A stretch of DNA of 64,000 bases from Mollicutes bacterium (GCA_003552925.1 PUOX01000024.1:1-64000); one strand, 5' to 3'. Counted from the first letter of the stretch, positions 1 through 10,241 are shown. A program made the numbers and translations. Notes: generated by a model not told the origin, from the sequence alone.

Positions 1-695
1 GAGTTGATGAAGAAGTTGGCTGCGGAGTCGATGTTGATGATTGGCAAGTCGGTAAAATCAGCACCGCCAGTAACCAATTCGTCTTTGGCGGCTTGATCCC
101 ACTCGATGTCGGCCGCGATTTCTTCAATCTCGTCCCAAGTAATCGCTTCGTCCATGCTGAATTCATAGCCGAAATAATCGAAAACATCTTTGTTGTAGAC
201 AACCATCTCGGTAGACTTCGCGAACGGGAGCGAATATTGATAGCCGTCAAGATATTGTTGGTTTTCATCTAGGAAGCCTTGCACAAAGTCGTCGATGTCG
301 GTGCTCCACTCTTCATGAGCGATGTACTCATCAAGTGGAACAAGGGCGTTACCGTTTAGATATTCCACGAAGTGGTCGGGATAGCCCATAACGATATCCG
401 GAGTCGTACCGGAGACAATACCTTGGATGGTGGATTCGCGGAGTCCGTCATAACCGCCTTGTGGGAGTTGTTCGATGCTTACGTTCGGATACATTTCTTC
501 GAAATCATCGAACATTTCCTGGAGCAACGCCATGTTGTCGTCGCCAAAAGCGTGCCACATCTCTAAAGTGATTTCTTCTTCAGGAAATTCATCGGGGATG
601 TTGACATCAACTTCTCCTTCGCCTGCGCCACCAAAGCACGCGGCCAAGACAAACACTGATGTCAAGGATAAAAATAGAGCAAATACCTTTTTCAT
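1..695 (-). CDS. ABC transporter extracellular sugar-binding lipoprotein (3' end truncated by window edge)
   Basis: Reverse translation from ATG at 695: MKKVFALFLSLTSVFVLAACFGGAGEGEVDVNIPDEF...; signal peptide with lipobox LAAC; next to MalF/MalG/MalK-type genes. Confidence 0.85.
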   Translation of the reverse strand, partial: MKKVFALFLSLTSVFVLAACFGGAGEGEVDVNIPDEFPEEEITLEMWHAFGDDNMALLQEMFDDFEEMYPNVSIEQLPQGGYDGLRESTIQGIVSGTTPDIVMGYPDHFVEYLNGNALVPLDEYIAHEEWSTDIDDFVQGFLDENQQYLDGYQYSLPFAKSTEMVVYNKDVFDYFGYEFSMDEAITWDEIEEIAADIEWDQAAKDELVTGGADFTDLPIINIDSAANFFIN

Positions 696-824
696 TGTAA
701 ATTTCTCCTCCTTATTTTTTGTTTCTTATGTAACTCCTTCGTGTCGTTCAATCATATTATACCACGAAGGTTGCTCTCGAGAAAATTTTGATACTGTCTT
801 ACTTTAAGTTGCATAGAAAACTCG

Positions 825-1715
825 TTAACCTTTGATACCGCTTCTTGATACACCGCGCATAATGTATTTTTTGAGCATGATGAATACGATAATCAACGGT
901 ACGGTAACAATCAGGGCGGCGGCCATCTGTTCGTGGTACATGATGACGCCGGCGGTGTCGTCGAATGCGTCACGCAGACCGTTGGAGACTAGCTGGAATC
1001 GTACTTGCTGTGAAACCAGGCGCGGCCAGATGTAGGCGTTCCAAGTGTTCATGGCGTTCAAAATGGTGATGGTGGTGATGGTCGGAAGCGCCACAGGAAC
1101 CATGATGCGCCATAGATATTGAAAATCCGTCTTACCGTCTACCTTGGCGGCGTAATAGAGTTCATCGGGAACTTGTTTAAATGCCTGGCGAAGGAAGAAC
1201 ATATAAAACACGCTGGTCATAAACGGAACGGTCATGGCCAAAATGGCGTCTAGGTATGTTTGTTCGCGAATCCATCCGAAACGGACGACGGTTAGGAAGT
1301 TCGTGATAACGAAGATTTCGCCGGGAATCATCATGGTCGCAATCAAAATCATAAACAGCACATCTCGCCCTTTGAAATTCAAACGCGCAAATGCGAATGC
1401 GGAGAGAACCGTTGTGATGATGGTCCCTAATGTCGATATCACCGCAACCACAACGGTGTTGACCGTGTAACGCAAGAACGGCGCCTGCTCAAGGGCGGCG
1501 GAAAAGTTCGCGAACTGCCAGTTGGCCGGGGAAACCCACAGCAAAGGCGGCGAACGGAAGACTTGGTCGTAGGACTTTAACGCGGTCAAAATCATCCAAT
1601 AAAACGGAATGATGATAAAAATCGCGAAGAAGACGACCAAAGCGTAAACAATAGCCAATCGGATGCGTTGTTTTCTTTTTATCTGTTTCTCGTTACCATA
1701 TACAGCTTCTTCCAT
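825..1715 (-). CDS. Carbohydrate ABC transporter permease, MalG/UgpE type
   Basis: ORF 296 aa; multiple TM segments; EAA-like motif (ELYYAAKVDGKTDFQYLWRIMVP). Confidence 0.9.
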   Translation of the reverse strand: MEEAVYGNEKQIKRKQRIRLAIVYALVVFFAIFIIIPFYWMILTALKSYDQVFRSPPLLWVSPANWQFANFSAALEQAPFLRYTVNTVVVAVISTLGTIITTVLSAFAFARLNFKGRDVLFMILIATMMIPGEIFVITNFLTVVRFGWIREQTYLDAILAMTVPFMTSVFYMFFLRQAFKQVPDELYYAAKVDGKTDFQYLWRIMVPVALPTITTITILNAMNTWNAYIWPRLVSQQVRFQLVSNGLRDAFDDTAGVIMYHEQMAAALIVTVPLIIVFIMLKKYIMRGVSRSGIKG

Positions 1716-1728
1716 GGTCGATCAGCTC

Positions 1729-2646
1729 CTAATAGTGCACTCGTTTTTTACTAACTTGAAGATTCACGAAAGTAAAAACGAGTGTCACTGCGAATAGAAT
1801 TAGTGCCGCGGCGGCGGCCTCACTAAGGGCGCCTGGCACGCCTGAGCGGTCCAAAGCGTCGTAAACAAGTGCAACAATTGTAATCATCGAACGGTCATCA
1901 CCGGCGGGGCCGAGACGTTCGCCGAACATACCGATAACCTCGGTATACGCTTTGAAAGCGCCGATGAACGACGTGACCGTGATGTACATAATCATGGGCG
2001 AAAGCAAAGGCACAGTAATACGTTTGAAAACGCGGGAGCGTGAAGCGGAGTCCACACGGGCGGCTTCATAATACTGCTTATCGATGCCCTGCAGGCCACT
2101 TAGGAAAACCATAATCTTAAAGGCAAGACCCAGCCACGTGATGTAGACGAGTAGGCTGAACATGGCCCTGCCCCAACTGGCGCCCATTCCGACCCAGTTG
2201 ATAGGGCTTATGCCCAAAAGTCCTAAGAACCAGTTTATCAGACCGTAGTATTGATTGAACAAAAACGCGAAAGCCATACCGATGGCGATGGCGTTGGTTA
2301 CATAGGGGAGGAAGAAGACAGTCTGAAAAAACCCTTGAATCTTCTTCACGGGAATCGCGTTCAACCAAACGGAAATAAGCAAAGCGATGATAACGGACAG
2401 AGGAACCGAGACGAAGGTGATGAGCATAGTGTTCAGCATCGCCATCGAGAAGTTCGGGTCTCTAAGCACGTAACGGAAGTTTTCCGTCAGAGTGAATCCG
2501 TCGTGCGTACCTTGCAAATAGTTGAAGTCTTTGACGAATACAAGGAAAATAGCGTTGAATATCGGATAAAAGATGAAGATGGATAGCAAAATCAGTGCCG
2601 GTGCGAGGTAGAACCAGGATTTTATATTTTGTTGTTCTTCTAGCAT
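1729..2646 (-). CDS. Carbohydrate ABC transporter permease, MalF/UgpA type
   Basis: ORF 305 aa; EAA-like motif (YYEAARVDSASRSRVFKRITVPLL). Confidence 0.9.
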   Translation of the reverse strand: MLEEQQNIKSWFYLAPALILLSIFIFYPIFNAIFLVFVKDFNYLQGTHDGFTLTENFRYVLRDPNFSMAMLNTMLITFVSVPLSVIIALLISVWLNAIPVKKIQGFFQTVFFLPYVTNAIAIGMAFAFLFNQYYGLINWFLGLLGISPINWVGMGASWGRAMFSLLVYITWLGLAFKIMVFLSGLQGIDKQYYEAARVDSASRSRVFKRITVPLLSPMIMYITVTSFIGAFKAYTEVIGMFGERLGPAGDDRSMITIVALVYDALDRSGVPGALSEAAAAALILFAVTLVFTFVNLQVSKKRVHY

Positions 2647-2647
2647 G

Positions 2648-3859
2648 TTAGACTAGTTCTCCGGTTTCCTTGTTGAAGACATGCATTTTGTGCGGTTTGA
2701 CGGTGAACTTCACGGTATCGCCTGGTTCAACACCGTAGTCTGCATCCACTATCGCACGGAATGTCTTGGCTTGCTGAACTGATTGCTGAGGAATGTCGAT
2801 GCCTGCCATCTTGGTGTCGTCAACCTCTTCACCGAGTTCTTCGGCAACTTCTTGAGCGAAAGCCGCTTGTTCTTCTTCTGTGTTTTCTTCTTGCTCGGGG
2901 TCTTCGAAGCTTTCTTGGACTTCGACATCAGGATGGCGAATGATCAACGTGGTGTCGCGACCGATGGTTTCAACGAACTCGACTTCAACTTGGAAGCTGG
3001 AGCGTTCAACAATTTTGAAGCCTTCCGGGCGAATGCCGACAGTGACTTCTTGGTCTTCGGCGTCGGATTTACCGATGGCGACGTCGCCAATCATGATTTT
3101 TCCATCTTCAATGCGACCATCAAAAATGTTGATTGGTGGCGTGCCAAGGAACTTCGCAACGAAAAGGTTGTTTGGCTTGTCGTAAACGCGTTGAGGCTTG
3201 CCGACTTGTTGTGTGACGCCTTCGTCGAGAACCACGATCTCATCGCTGATACTCATTGCTTCTTCTTGGTCATGCGTAACGAAAATCGTCGTAATGCCGG
3301 TTTCTCTTTGGATACGGCGAATTTCCTCACGTGTTTGCAGACGCAAACGCGCATCCAGGTTCGAAAGCGGCTCGTCAAGCAAAAGCACGCGTGGTGACTT
3401 GACAAGTGCGCGGGCGATGGCAACACGTTGTTGTTGACCACCAGAAAGCTGGGCTGGCTTACGGTTCATCAAATGACCGATACCGACAAGGTCGGCAATT
3501 TCCTGGGCTTTTTTGAGCCCTTCCCTTTTGTCCATCTTGATGTTTTCAAGCGGGAACATGATGTTCTGCTTGACCGTCATGTGTGGATAGAGGGCGTAGT
3601 TTTGGAAAACAAGACCTATGCCGCGATCTTCGGGAGGAACGGGGGTAACGTCTTCATTTCCAAAATAGATTTTCCCAGATGTTGGTTTCAACAAACCGGA
3701 AATCATGAACAATGTCGTCGACTTACCGCAACCCGAGGGACCTAGCAACCCAAACAGTTTTCCCGACGGAATTACGATGTCTAGATTGTCAACGGCAACA
3801 ACTTCATCTTCCCGTTTTGACTGGAAGATTTTGGTCAGATTCTGTAATGTAATCTCCAT
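2648..3859 (-). CDS. Carbohydrate ABC transporter ATP-binding protein, MalK/UgpC/MsmK type
   Basis: Walker A GPSGCGKST, signature LSGGQQQR, Walker B VLLLDEP, C-terminal TOBE-like region. Confidence 0.93.
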   Translation of the reverse strand: MEITLQNLTKIFQSKREDEVVAVDNLDIVIPSGKLFGLLGPSGCGKSTTLFMISGLLKPTSGKIYFGNEDVTPVPPEDRGIGLVFQNYALYPHMTVKQNIMFPLENIKMDKREGLKKAQEIADLVGIGHLMNRKPAQLSGGQQQRVAIARALVKSPRVLLLDEPLSNLDARLRLQTREEIRRIQRETGITTIFVTHDQEEAMSISDEIVVLDEGVTQQVGKPQRVYDKPNNLFVAKFLGTPPINIFDGRIEDGKIMIGDVAIGKSDAEDQEVTVGIRPEGFKIVERSSFQVEVEFVETIGRDTTLIIRHPDVEVQESFEDPEQEENTEEEQAAFAQEVAEELGEEVDDTKMAGIDIPQQSVQQAKTFRAIVDADYGVEPGDTVKFTVKPHKMHVFNKETGELV

Positions 3860-3971
3860 AATTTATTCTCTCCTAAACCTAAAGTTTATTAGTATATCTT
3901 AAATCGGCATAATGTCGCGCGAAACTAAATTCAGGCAACAAAAAAAACAACCAATTTTTTTCTAACAGTTT

Positions 3972-4000
3972 AGTATACAACATAATAAAAGCGTTTTCCA
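3972..4000 (-). promoter_or_regulatory. Promoter of sugar ABC operon with cre-like palindrome over the -35
   Basis: Minus strand TGGAAA (3995-4000) - 17 nt - TATACT (3972-3977); GGAAAACGCTTTTA overlaps the -35. Confidence 0.5.
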
Positions 4001-4081
4001 CTTTTTGCAGGAAATTTTCTTCTTTTCATTCATTTACATAATGGTCATGCAAAAAAGACGTTGCTTATTGATTGAAAAGGT

Positions 4082-4372
4082 TTAGCCAATGATTCCTTGG
4101 TTGTAAAGCAGCCAAAGTCCGAATAAAATAGCGATGACAATCAACAGTTTCAGCATCTTGCGAACCAAGGAAACGACCCCTAAAATGACGATGAGCGCAA
4201 GAAGAATGGAGAACGCCAGCTGTTCGCCAAACGAAAGGTCCGTGGCAAAATCGTATGCACGGTCAATCGCCGAGCCAATCGGAATAAGATCTTCGATGAA
4301 CCTCAACACTGGACCGATAATCGGTAAGTCCGACAGCAAATACCCTGATGCTCCAATCAAGTTTAACATCAA
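4082..4372 (-). CDS. Small hypothetical membrane protein
   Basis: 96 aa ORF with hydrophobic C-terminal segments. Confidence 0.55.
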   Translation of the reverse strand: MMLNLIGASGYLLSDLPIIGPVLRFIEDLIPIGSAIDRAYDFATDLSFGEQLAFSILLALIVILGVVSLVRKMLKLLIVIAILFGLWLLYNQGIIG

Positions 4373-4507
4373 AAAATCCCCCTTATGTTTGGACTGTCTT
4401 TACCTACATTATACCGAAAAAGACTGAATAAATACATAGGCAAGTTTGTGAATATTAAACTAGGATAGTGCGAGAAAGTATACAACCCTACATCGTTTAA
4501 GGACGGG

Positions 4508-5119
4508 TTAGAATTTTTTTCGACCTTCAAGCGCTTTGTTCAAAGTGATTTCATCGGCATACCCGATATTTCCTCCGGCCGGCATACCGTAAGCGATTCT
4601 GGTCAACAACAAATCGGTATCCTTGAGGAGCCTTTGAAGATACAAGGCCGTGGTTTCTCCTTCATCACTGAGATTGGTGGCGAGAATGACTTCTTTGTGA
4701 CGGTTGTCTTTGAGGCGCGCAAGTAGCTCTTTCACCCGCAGTTCTTCGGGCCCGATACCGTTACTTGGAGAAAGAACGCCGCCCAAAACATGATAAAGTC
4801 CGTCATAAGTCCCGGTTTTTTCCACTACAATTACGTCTTTGCTTTCTTCAACGACCAATATTTTGGAAGCGTCCCGAGTTTTGTCAGAGCAAATGTCGCA
4901 ACGTGTTTTGTCGCTCAGGTTGCCGCACAACTCACAAGGTTTTATCTCTTGGCGGACTCTATGAAGCGCGTCGATGAAGTTGTCGAAATCTTCATCCTTG
5001 AAACTCGATACGCTATGCAATGCAAAGCGTTCCGCCGTTTTTTTTCCCACGCCGGGATAGCGCATGAATTGCTCAATCAACAAATTCAACGCTTCTGGGT
5101 ATCGAGCTTTTATCGTCAA
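4508..5119 (-). CDS. recR: Recombination protein RecR
   Basis: RYPGVGKKTAERFALH, CELCGNLSDKTRCDIC zinc motif, Toprim domain; TTG start overlapping ybaB stop. Confidence 0.95.
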   Translation of the reverse strand: MTIKARYPEALNLLIEQFMRYPGVGKKTAERFALHSVSSFKDEDFDNFIDALHRVRQEIKPCELCGNLSDKTRCDICSDKTRDASKILVVEESKDVIVVEKTGTYDGLYHVLGGVLSPSNGIGPEELRVKELLARLKDNRHKEVILATNLSDEGETTALYLQRLLKDTDLLLTRIAYGMPAGGNIGYADEITLNKALEGRKKF

Positions 5120-5418
5120 AACATCCCAGGCATGCCCTGGGTGTATTTCCCAAGGGTTTCTTGCGTTTCTTCGTCAATCTTTTTCATGCAGTCGTTGACG
5201 GCGGCGATGATTGTGTCTTCAAGCATGTCGTAATCGTCGGGCAATTCGAAAGCCTCCCGGTTGATTTTGATACTTTGCATTTCTTTGGCGCCATTGAACT
5301 CGACTTCGACCGTTTGGCCTCCGGCTTGGCCGTAGAATACGGATTGTTCGAGTTGTTCCTGCGCTTCTTTCATTTCTTTTTGCATTTGCTGAAGCTTCTT
5401 GATCATGTTTTGATTCAT
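5116..5418 (-). CDS. YbaB/EbfC family nucleoid-associated protein
   Basis: MNQNMIKKLQQMQKEMKEAQEQLEQ...; between dnaX and recR. Confidence 0.93.
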   Translation of the reverse strand: MNQNMIKKLQQMQKEMKEAQEQLEQSVFYGQAGGQTVEVEFNGAKEMQSIKINREAFELPDDYDMLEDTIIAAVNDCMKKIDEETQETLGKYTQGMPGMF

Positions 5419-5420
5419 GG

Positions 5421-7364
5421 TTAATCTCCTTTCTTCACTTTCACGACATCGTCTCCGAAAATGTCCTTGGCTTCTTTGACACTGTCGCTGGCAACGTCGT
5501 CGTAATTTTCTTCGGTATCGGGAATTTCCACAAGTCGCGGATGGTCGATGGGTGTCAAACGGATAAACTCGTTCTCGTTTTTACGATTGCGGAATTTTTT
5601 GATGAACTCATCCGAAATCCGTTCCCAGACGCTTTCCGGTAGCGCCAAAAACATCGACGGTCTCTCGAAGTACGCCTCTAGGATTTCGACAATGTGTGAT
5701 TTCACCTGCGGCTTCATCAAGCGGTTGCACACAACGGGGTTGTCGTATGTGACAATCATCATGACGCCGTTGGTCGCCACCAAGTTGCCATCGGTAATCA
5801 TCTTGGCGTACTCAAGCTTTTTGTCGTCGACAAAACGCTCGATGTCGTACCATTTTTTGACCATCTCGATTTTAACACCACGGTCGGCGGTGTTCAAGAC
5901 GTCTTCAACAAAACGGATGTCGAACGTTTTGTATTTCTTTTGAGAGTATTTATCGTAGAGAAAACGGTAGCGGTCCTTGTCGTCGGGTTCTTCGGAAGGC
6001 TTATCCGTTGTTTCGGTTGAATCTTTTTTCTCTTCGCTCTTTTCGGTCGGTGCCTCATCGTCGTTCTCCGAAGAGCTTTCTTCTTTTGAATCCGTCTGGG
6101 ATTCCCACTCGTAGCGATCGAACACTTCATCGGCGGGCGTTTTCTCTCGAGGTGCGGGTTCTTTTTGTCCGGAAGTTTCCGACAAGGTCAGGATGTCTTT
6201 TTCAAGATTTTCCACTTTGTGTTCGACTTCTGAGAACTCTTCTCGCAAGGATTGGATGGTTTCCAGTGTTTTCGGACGGTCTTTCAAATCGTCGTCGACC
6301 ATTTTGATGAAAGCCAGCTCCAAAAACAGTTTACCTTGTGAAGCGTAACGCATTTGCTGCTTGGTCTGGCTTAGTATGTCAATGTAATGGAAAAGCAACG
6401 GATTGGAAAGTTCTTCGGTCAATGTCAAAAAACCCTTTTTCTCGTGAAGAGACTTTTTCGTCTCCACTTCGGCGTTTTTGACCAGCAACACATCGCGATA
6501 AAACGTCATCAAATCGTCCACAATCCTATGGCTTTCCTTGCCCTCTTCCAACAGACGCTCAAGGGCGTTCAACGCTTTGACCACGTCGTTGTTTTTTAGG
6601 GCTTTGGCGATGTCCAAGACCACATCGTGCGAGATGGACCCTTTGATGGCGTGGACGTCCGAAACCGCAATGGTATCGTCGCTGTAGGATACGACTTGGT
6701 CCAACAAACTGATGGCGTCGCGCATCCCGCCTTCGGCCGATTCCGCGATATGGACAAGCGCTTCTTCGCTGGCTTCAATCGATTCTTTGGAGACAATCTC
6801 CTGAAGTTTTGCGAGAATTTCTTTTTTGCCGATGCCGCGAAAATCAAAACGCTGGCACCGAGAATGGATGGTGGAAGGGATTTTGTGGGGCTCTGTCGTC
6901 GCTAAAATGAACATTACATGCTTAGGAGGTTCTTCAAGCGTTTTAAGCAAAGCGTTGAAGGCCCCGATGGAAAGCATGTGCACCTCGTCGATGATGTAGA
7001 CTTTGTATTTGCCGACTCCGGGTAGGTACTTGACTTTGTCACGGAGCTCGCGAATCTCGTCGACACCGTTGTTGCTGGCGGCGTCGATCTCAATCACGTC
7101 GTGGATGGTGTTTTTGTCAATGCCGCGGCAGATGTCACATTCGTTGCACGGGTTTTCAACCGGTGCTTTTTCACAGTTCACCGCTTTTGCGATAATTTTC
7201 GCAACACTTGTCTTTCCGGTGCCGCGGGGACCGCTGAACAAATAAGCATGAGAAAGCTTTTCATGCTTCAAGGCGTTTTTGAAGGTTTTCGTGATGTGTT
7301 CCTGGCCGGCGACTTCGTCAAAGTCTTTCGGCCGATATGTCCGATACAGTGCCTTATAGGCCAT
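5421..7364 (-). CDS. dnaX: DNA polymerase III subunit gamma/tau
   Basis: MAYKALYRTYRPKDFDEVAGQEHI, GPRGTGKTS, CNECDIC zinc module. Confidence 0.96.
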   Translation of the reverse strand: MAYKALYRTYRPKDFDEVAGQEHITKTFKNALKHEKLSHAYLFSGPRGTGKTSVAKIIAKAVNCEKAPVENPCNECDICRGIDKNTIHDVIEIDAASNNGVDEIRELRDKVKYLPGVGKYKVYIIDEVHMLSIGAFNALLKTLEEPPKHVMFILATTEPHKIPSTIHSRCQRFDFRGIGKKEILAKLQEIVSKESIEASEEALVHIAESAEGGMRDAISLLDQVVSYSDDTIAVSDVHAIKGSISHDVVLDIAKALKNNDVVKALNALERLLEEGKESHRIVDDLMTFYRDVLLVKNAEVETKKSLHEKKGFLTLTEELSNPLLFHYIDILSQTKQQMRYASQGKLFLELAFIKMVDDDLKDRPKTLETIQSLREEFSEVEHKVENLEKDILTLSETSGQKEPAPREKTPADEVFDRYEWESQTDSKEESSSENDDEAPTEKSEEKKDSTETTDKPSEEPDDKDRYRFLYDKYSQKKYKTFDIRFVEDVLNTADRGVKIEMVKKWYDIERFVDDKKLEYAKMITDGNLVATNGVMMIVTYDNPVVCNRLMKPQVKSHIVEILEAYFERPSMFLALPESVWERISDEFIKKFRNRKNENEFIRLTPIDHPRLVEIPDTEENYDDVASDSVKEAKDIFGDDVVKVKKGD

Positions 7365-7379
7365 CGTTAAACACCTCGC

Positions 7380-7880
7380 TTACTGATGGCGGATTTTCTT
7401 TTCACGGAGTTTCTTAGTTTCGTCGATTACGATAGCACCGGCCTTTTGGACCAAATCGCTTTTTTTGGCGTCAAGCTTGCTTTGAAGCGCCGCATAGTTT
7501 TTTTCTTCGCCCTCGCCGTCGCGATAAACCAAATAGGCGTCTTTCATAACTGCTTGGAACGTCGCGTCGTTTCGAAGCGACAACGCTTGTTCTTCATTGA
7601 TTTTTAAGCGATCTTTGATCAAGCGGGACATGTGCACGATGAATTCCCGTTCTTCGGTGGCGCTTTCTAAACCGGAAAAGAGTTTCTCCCGAATGAAGTT
7701 GTAAGCCAAAAAGGCGAATGTTATAAGAAAGGGCAAGGACCAAAACCGGTCCAACACCCCAAAAAAAGATTCATCTCGGAAAAAGTGCATGAACGCCGCC
7801 AGCAAAATCACGGTTATGACCGACGATAGAAAAACCCTAGTGTAATAGCGTACATCTTTCTTTCTTTTTATTCTAATCAT
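7380..7880 (-). CDS. Hypothetical membrane protein
   Basis: 166 aa ORF; two N-terminal TM segments and a charged C-terminus. Confidence 0.55.
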   Translation of the reverse strand: MIRIKRKKDVRYYTRVFLSSVITVILLAAFMHFFRDESFFGVLDRFWSLPFLITFAFLAYNFIREKLFSGLESATEEREFIVHMSRLIKDRLKINEEQALSLRNDATFQAVMKDAYLVYRDGEGEEKNYAALQSKLDAKKSDLVQKAGAIVIDETKKLREKKIRHQ

Positions 7881-7949
7881 TTTTAACCACCTATTCCGTA
7901 TTATACTATAAAAGCGCCGATTATGATATAATTAATTTGGGTGATACCT

Positions 7950-9299
7950 ATGAGTAAAGACACTATAGTCGCCATTTCCACGGCCCTCGGCAAAAGCGCC
8001 ATCAACATCGTCCGCATGAGCGGTGACGATGTTTTTCGGATTGCCGACTCCATATTCAAAGGCGCTTCATTGCGCGATGCGCACTCACACACCATCCACT
8101 ACGGAAAAATTCATGACAACGGCGCTTTGATCGACGAAGTGCTGGTTAGCGTCTTCAAAGCGCCAAAAACATTCACGCGGGAAGACATGGTCGAAATCAA
8201 CTGCCACGGCGGTGCGTTTGTGACCCAAAAGATTTTGGAGCTGATTGTTTCAAAAGGTGCGCGCATGGCGGAAAAAGGCGAGTTCACCGAACGAGCGTTC
8301 TTAAACGGCCGCATCGATTTGACACAGGCCGAAAGCGTGATGGACATCGTCGAAGCGCGAAGCGAGTACGGGTTGCGCCTTGCCGGCAAAGGCTTGCAAG
8401 GTGAAGTTAGAGATTTGATTCAATCGCTGCGTGATGCCTTGATGGAGATCATCGCCCACATCGAGGTGCACATTGACTATCCTGAGTACGACGACGTCGA
8501 CGAACTTACTGCCGATGTCCTTATTCCCAAAACCGAAGCTTTGCTCAATGAAATCGGCAACATCCTGAAGCGCGCCTCGACAGGAAAAGTACTGCGAGAA
8601 GGCATCAAGACGGCCATCATCGGCAGGCCCAACGTCGGAAAATCCAGCGTGCTAAACGCACTTTTGAAAGAAGAAAAAGCGATTGTTACCGAAATCAAGG
8701 GCACCACTCGAGACGTTGTGGAAGGCCAAATCAACATCGGAGGAATCGTGCTCAATCTCTTCGATACCGCCGGCATTCGCGATTCGGACGATTTGATCGA
8801 AAAAATCGGCATCGACAAAACCAAAAAAATCATTGAAGAGGCGGAACTCATTCTTTATGTCCTCAACAACAACGAGCCCTTAAGCCAAGAAGACGAGCGC
8901 CTCTTAGAGATGACCGACCATAAAAACCGCGTCGTCATCATCAATAAGATAGATTTGGAAAGCAAAATCGACCGCACCTTCGAAGAGAGCGTCCATATCA
9001 GCGCTTTGAAAAAAACCAATATTGAAGCCCTGGAAAAAAAGATTAAAGACATGTTCCTGCAAGAAGAAATCGATTTTTCAGGACAGACATACTTGGCCAA
9101 CGCCCGGCACATCGCCAAGATGCGCCAAGCGGATGCAATGCTCAAAGAGGCTCTGCAAGCTGCACACAATCGGTTGCCTGTGGACATCATTGAAGTGGAT
9201 TTGAAAAACGCCTGGGAAGCTTTAGGCGAAATCATCGGCGAATCGGGCGACAACGAACTCATCGATACGCTGTTTTCACGATTTTGCCTCGGAAAGTAA
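7950..9299 (+). CDS. mnmE: tRNA modification GTPase MnmE
   Basis: GRPNVGKSSVLNALL, DTAGIRDSDD, C-terminal FCLGK; start moved to ATG 7950 behind a GGGTGAT RBS. Confidence 0.95.
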   Translation: MSKDTIVAISTALGKSAINIVRMSGDDVFRIADSIFKGASLRDAHSHTIHYGKIHDNGALIDEVLVSVFKAPKTFTREDMVEINCHGGAFVTQKILELIVSKGARMAEKGEFTERAFLNGRIDLTQAESVMDIVEARSEYGLRLAGKGLQGEVRDLIQSLRDALMEIIAHIEVHIDYPEYDDVDELTADVLIPKTEALLNEIGNILKRASTGKVLREGIKTAIIGRPNVGKSSVLNALLKEEKAIVTEIKGTTRDVVEGQINIGGIVLNLFDTAGIRDSDDLIEKIGIDKTKKIIEEAELILYVLNNNEPLSQEDERLLEMTDHKNRVVIINKIDLESKIDRTFEESVHISALKKTNIEALEKKIKDMFLQEEIDFSGQTYLANARHIAKMRQADAMLKEALQAAHNRLPVDIIEVDLKNAWEALGEIIGESGDNELIDTLFSRFCLGK

Positions 9300-9302
9300 C
9301 CA

Positions 9303-10103
9303 CTACTTGTCAAAACGGTGTTTTTTGCCGTCTTTTTCCCAGCCCAGCACATAATCCAAATTAACATTCGCCGCCGAGCGGAATATGCATTTTTCAATGT
9401 CTTTGTGCATCTTTTTTAAAGAGGTCAGCAGTTCTTTGATTTCTTGGCGTTTCGAGGGCATTTCCCCCGAAGCCACCGTGCAACCGCAATCCAGCGTGTC
9501 GATGTTGTTGCGCTGGGTGATTTTTTTTACCGCTTCTTCTCGAATAAAATAAAGCGGACGTATCAATTCGATTCCTTCGAAGTTGTCCGCCTTTACTTTC
9601 GGCAACATCGTTTTGAACGTACCGGAGAAAAACATGTTCAAAAGCGTCGTCTCAATCACATCGTCGTAGTGATGGCCCAAAGCGAGTTTGTTGCACCCGT
9701 GTTTTTCAGCCAGAGCGTAAAGCGAGCCCCGTCGCATTCTAGCGCATAGGTAACATGGGTTGTCGGGCGCTTTTTCGCCGACGACTTTGAAAATGTCTTT
9801 GCGTTCGACCACTACGTCCAATCCGAGTGTCTTGGCGGTTTCACGGATTCGTCCGACATCGCCCGGAGCGTATCCCGGGTCCATCGCAATCACCACTATG
9901 TCAAAGTCGACCAATGGATGTCTTCTGAGTTCGCTCAACATTTTCGCCATCAAAAACGAGTCTTTCCCGCCGCTTAACGCGACCGCAACGCGATCGCCGT
10001 CTTCAATCAAAGAATATTGTTTGACGGCGCGGATGAACTTCGACCAAACATCGCCACGGTAACGCTTGATTATATCTTTATGATAATCCTGCTTTGTTGT
10101 CAT
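9303..10103 (-). CDS. TtcA-family tRNA thiolation PP-loop protein
   Basis: SGGKDS PP-loop, PCYLCARMRRG cysteine pair. Confidence 0.85.
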   Translation of the reverse strand: MTTKQDYHKDIIKRYRGDVWSKFIRAVKQYSLIEDGDRVAVALSGGKDSFLMAKMLSELRRHPLVDFDIVVIAMDPGYAPGDVGRIRETAKTLGLDVVVERKDIFKVVGEKAPDNPCYLCARMRRGSLYALAEKHGCNKLALGHHYDDVIETTLLNMFFSGTFKTMLPKVKADNFEGIELIRPLYFIREEAVKKITQRNNIDTLDCGCTVASGEMPSKRQEIKELLTSLKKMHKDIEKCIFRSAANVNLDYVLGWEKDGKKHRFDK

Positions 10104-10183
10104 ATACATCCCTCCGAATTATGTTATACTATATCAAAAGTAGCGGTGATTGCAATATGAACAAAAATAATTTAAATAATATA

Positions 10184-10212
10184 TTGAATTTTATGAATAA
10201 AACGTATACAAT
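10184..10212 (+). promoter_or_regulatory. Sigma-A-type promoter of the 10242-12712 cluster
   Basis: TTGAAT - 17 nt - TACAAT. Confidence 0.6.
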
Positions 10213-10241
10213 TGAATTATCAAGATACGGAGGTGAAGCTC

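Noticed and set aside
5421-7364. Programmed frameshift in dnaX giving a short gamma form
   Set aside because: The A-run at GGC AAA AAA GAA is near the N-terminus and does not fit a canonical slippery heptamer with a downstream stimulator.
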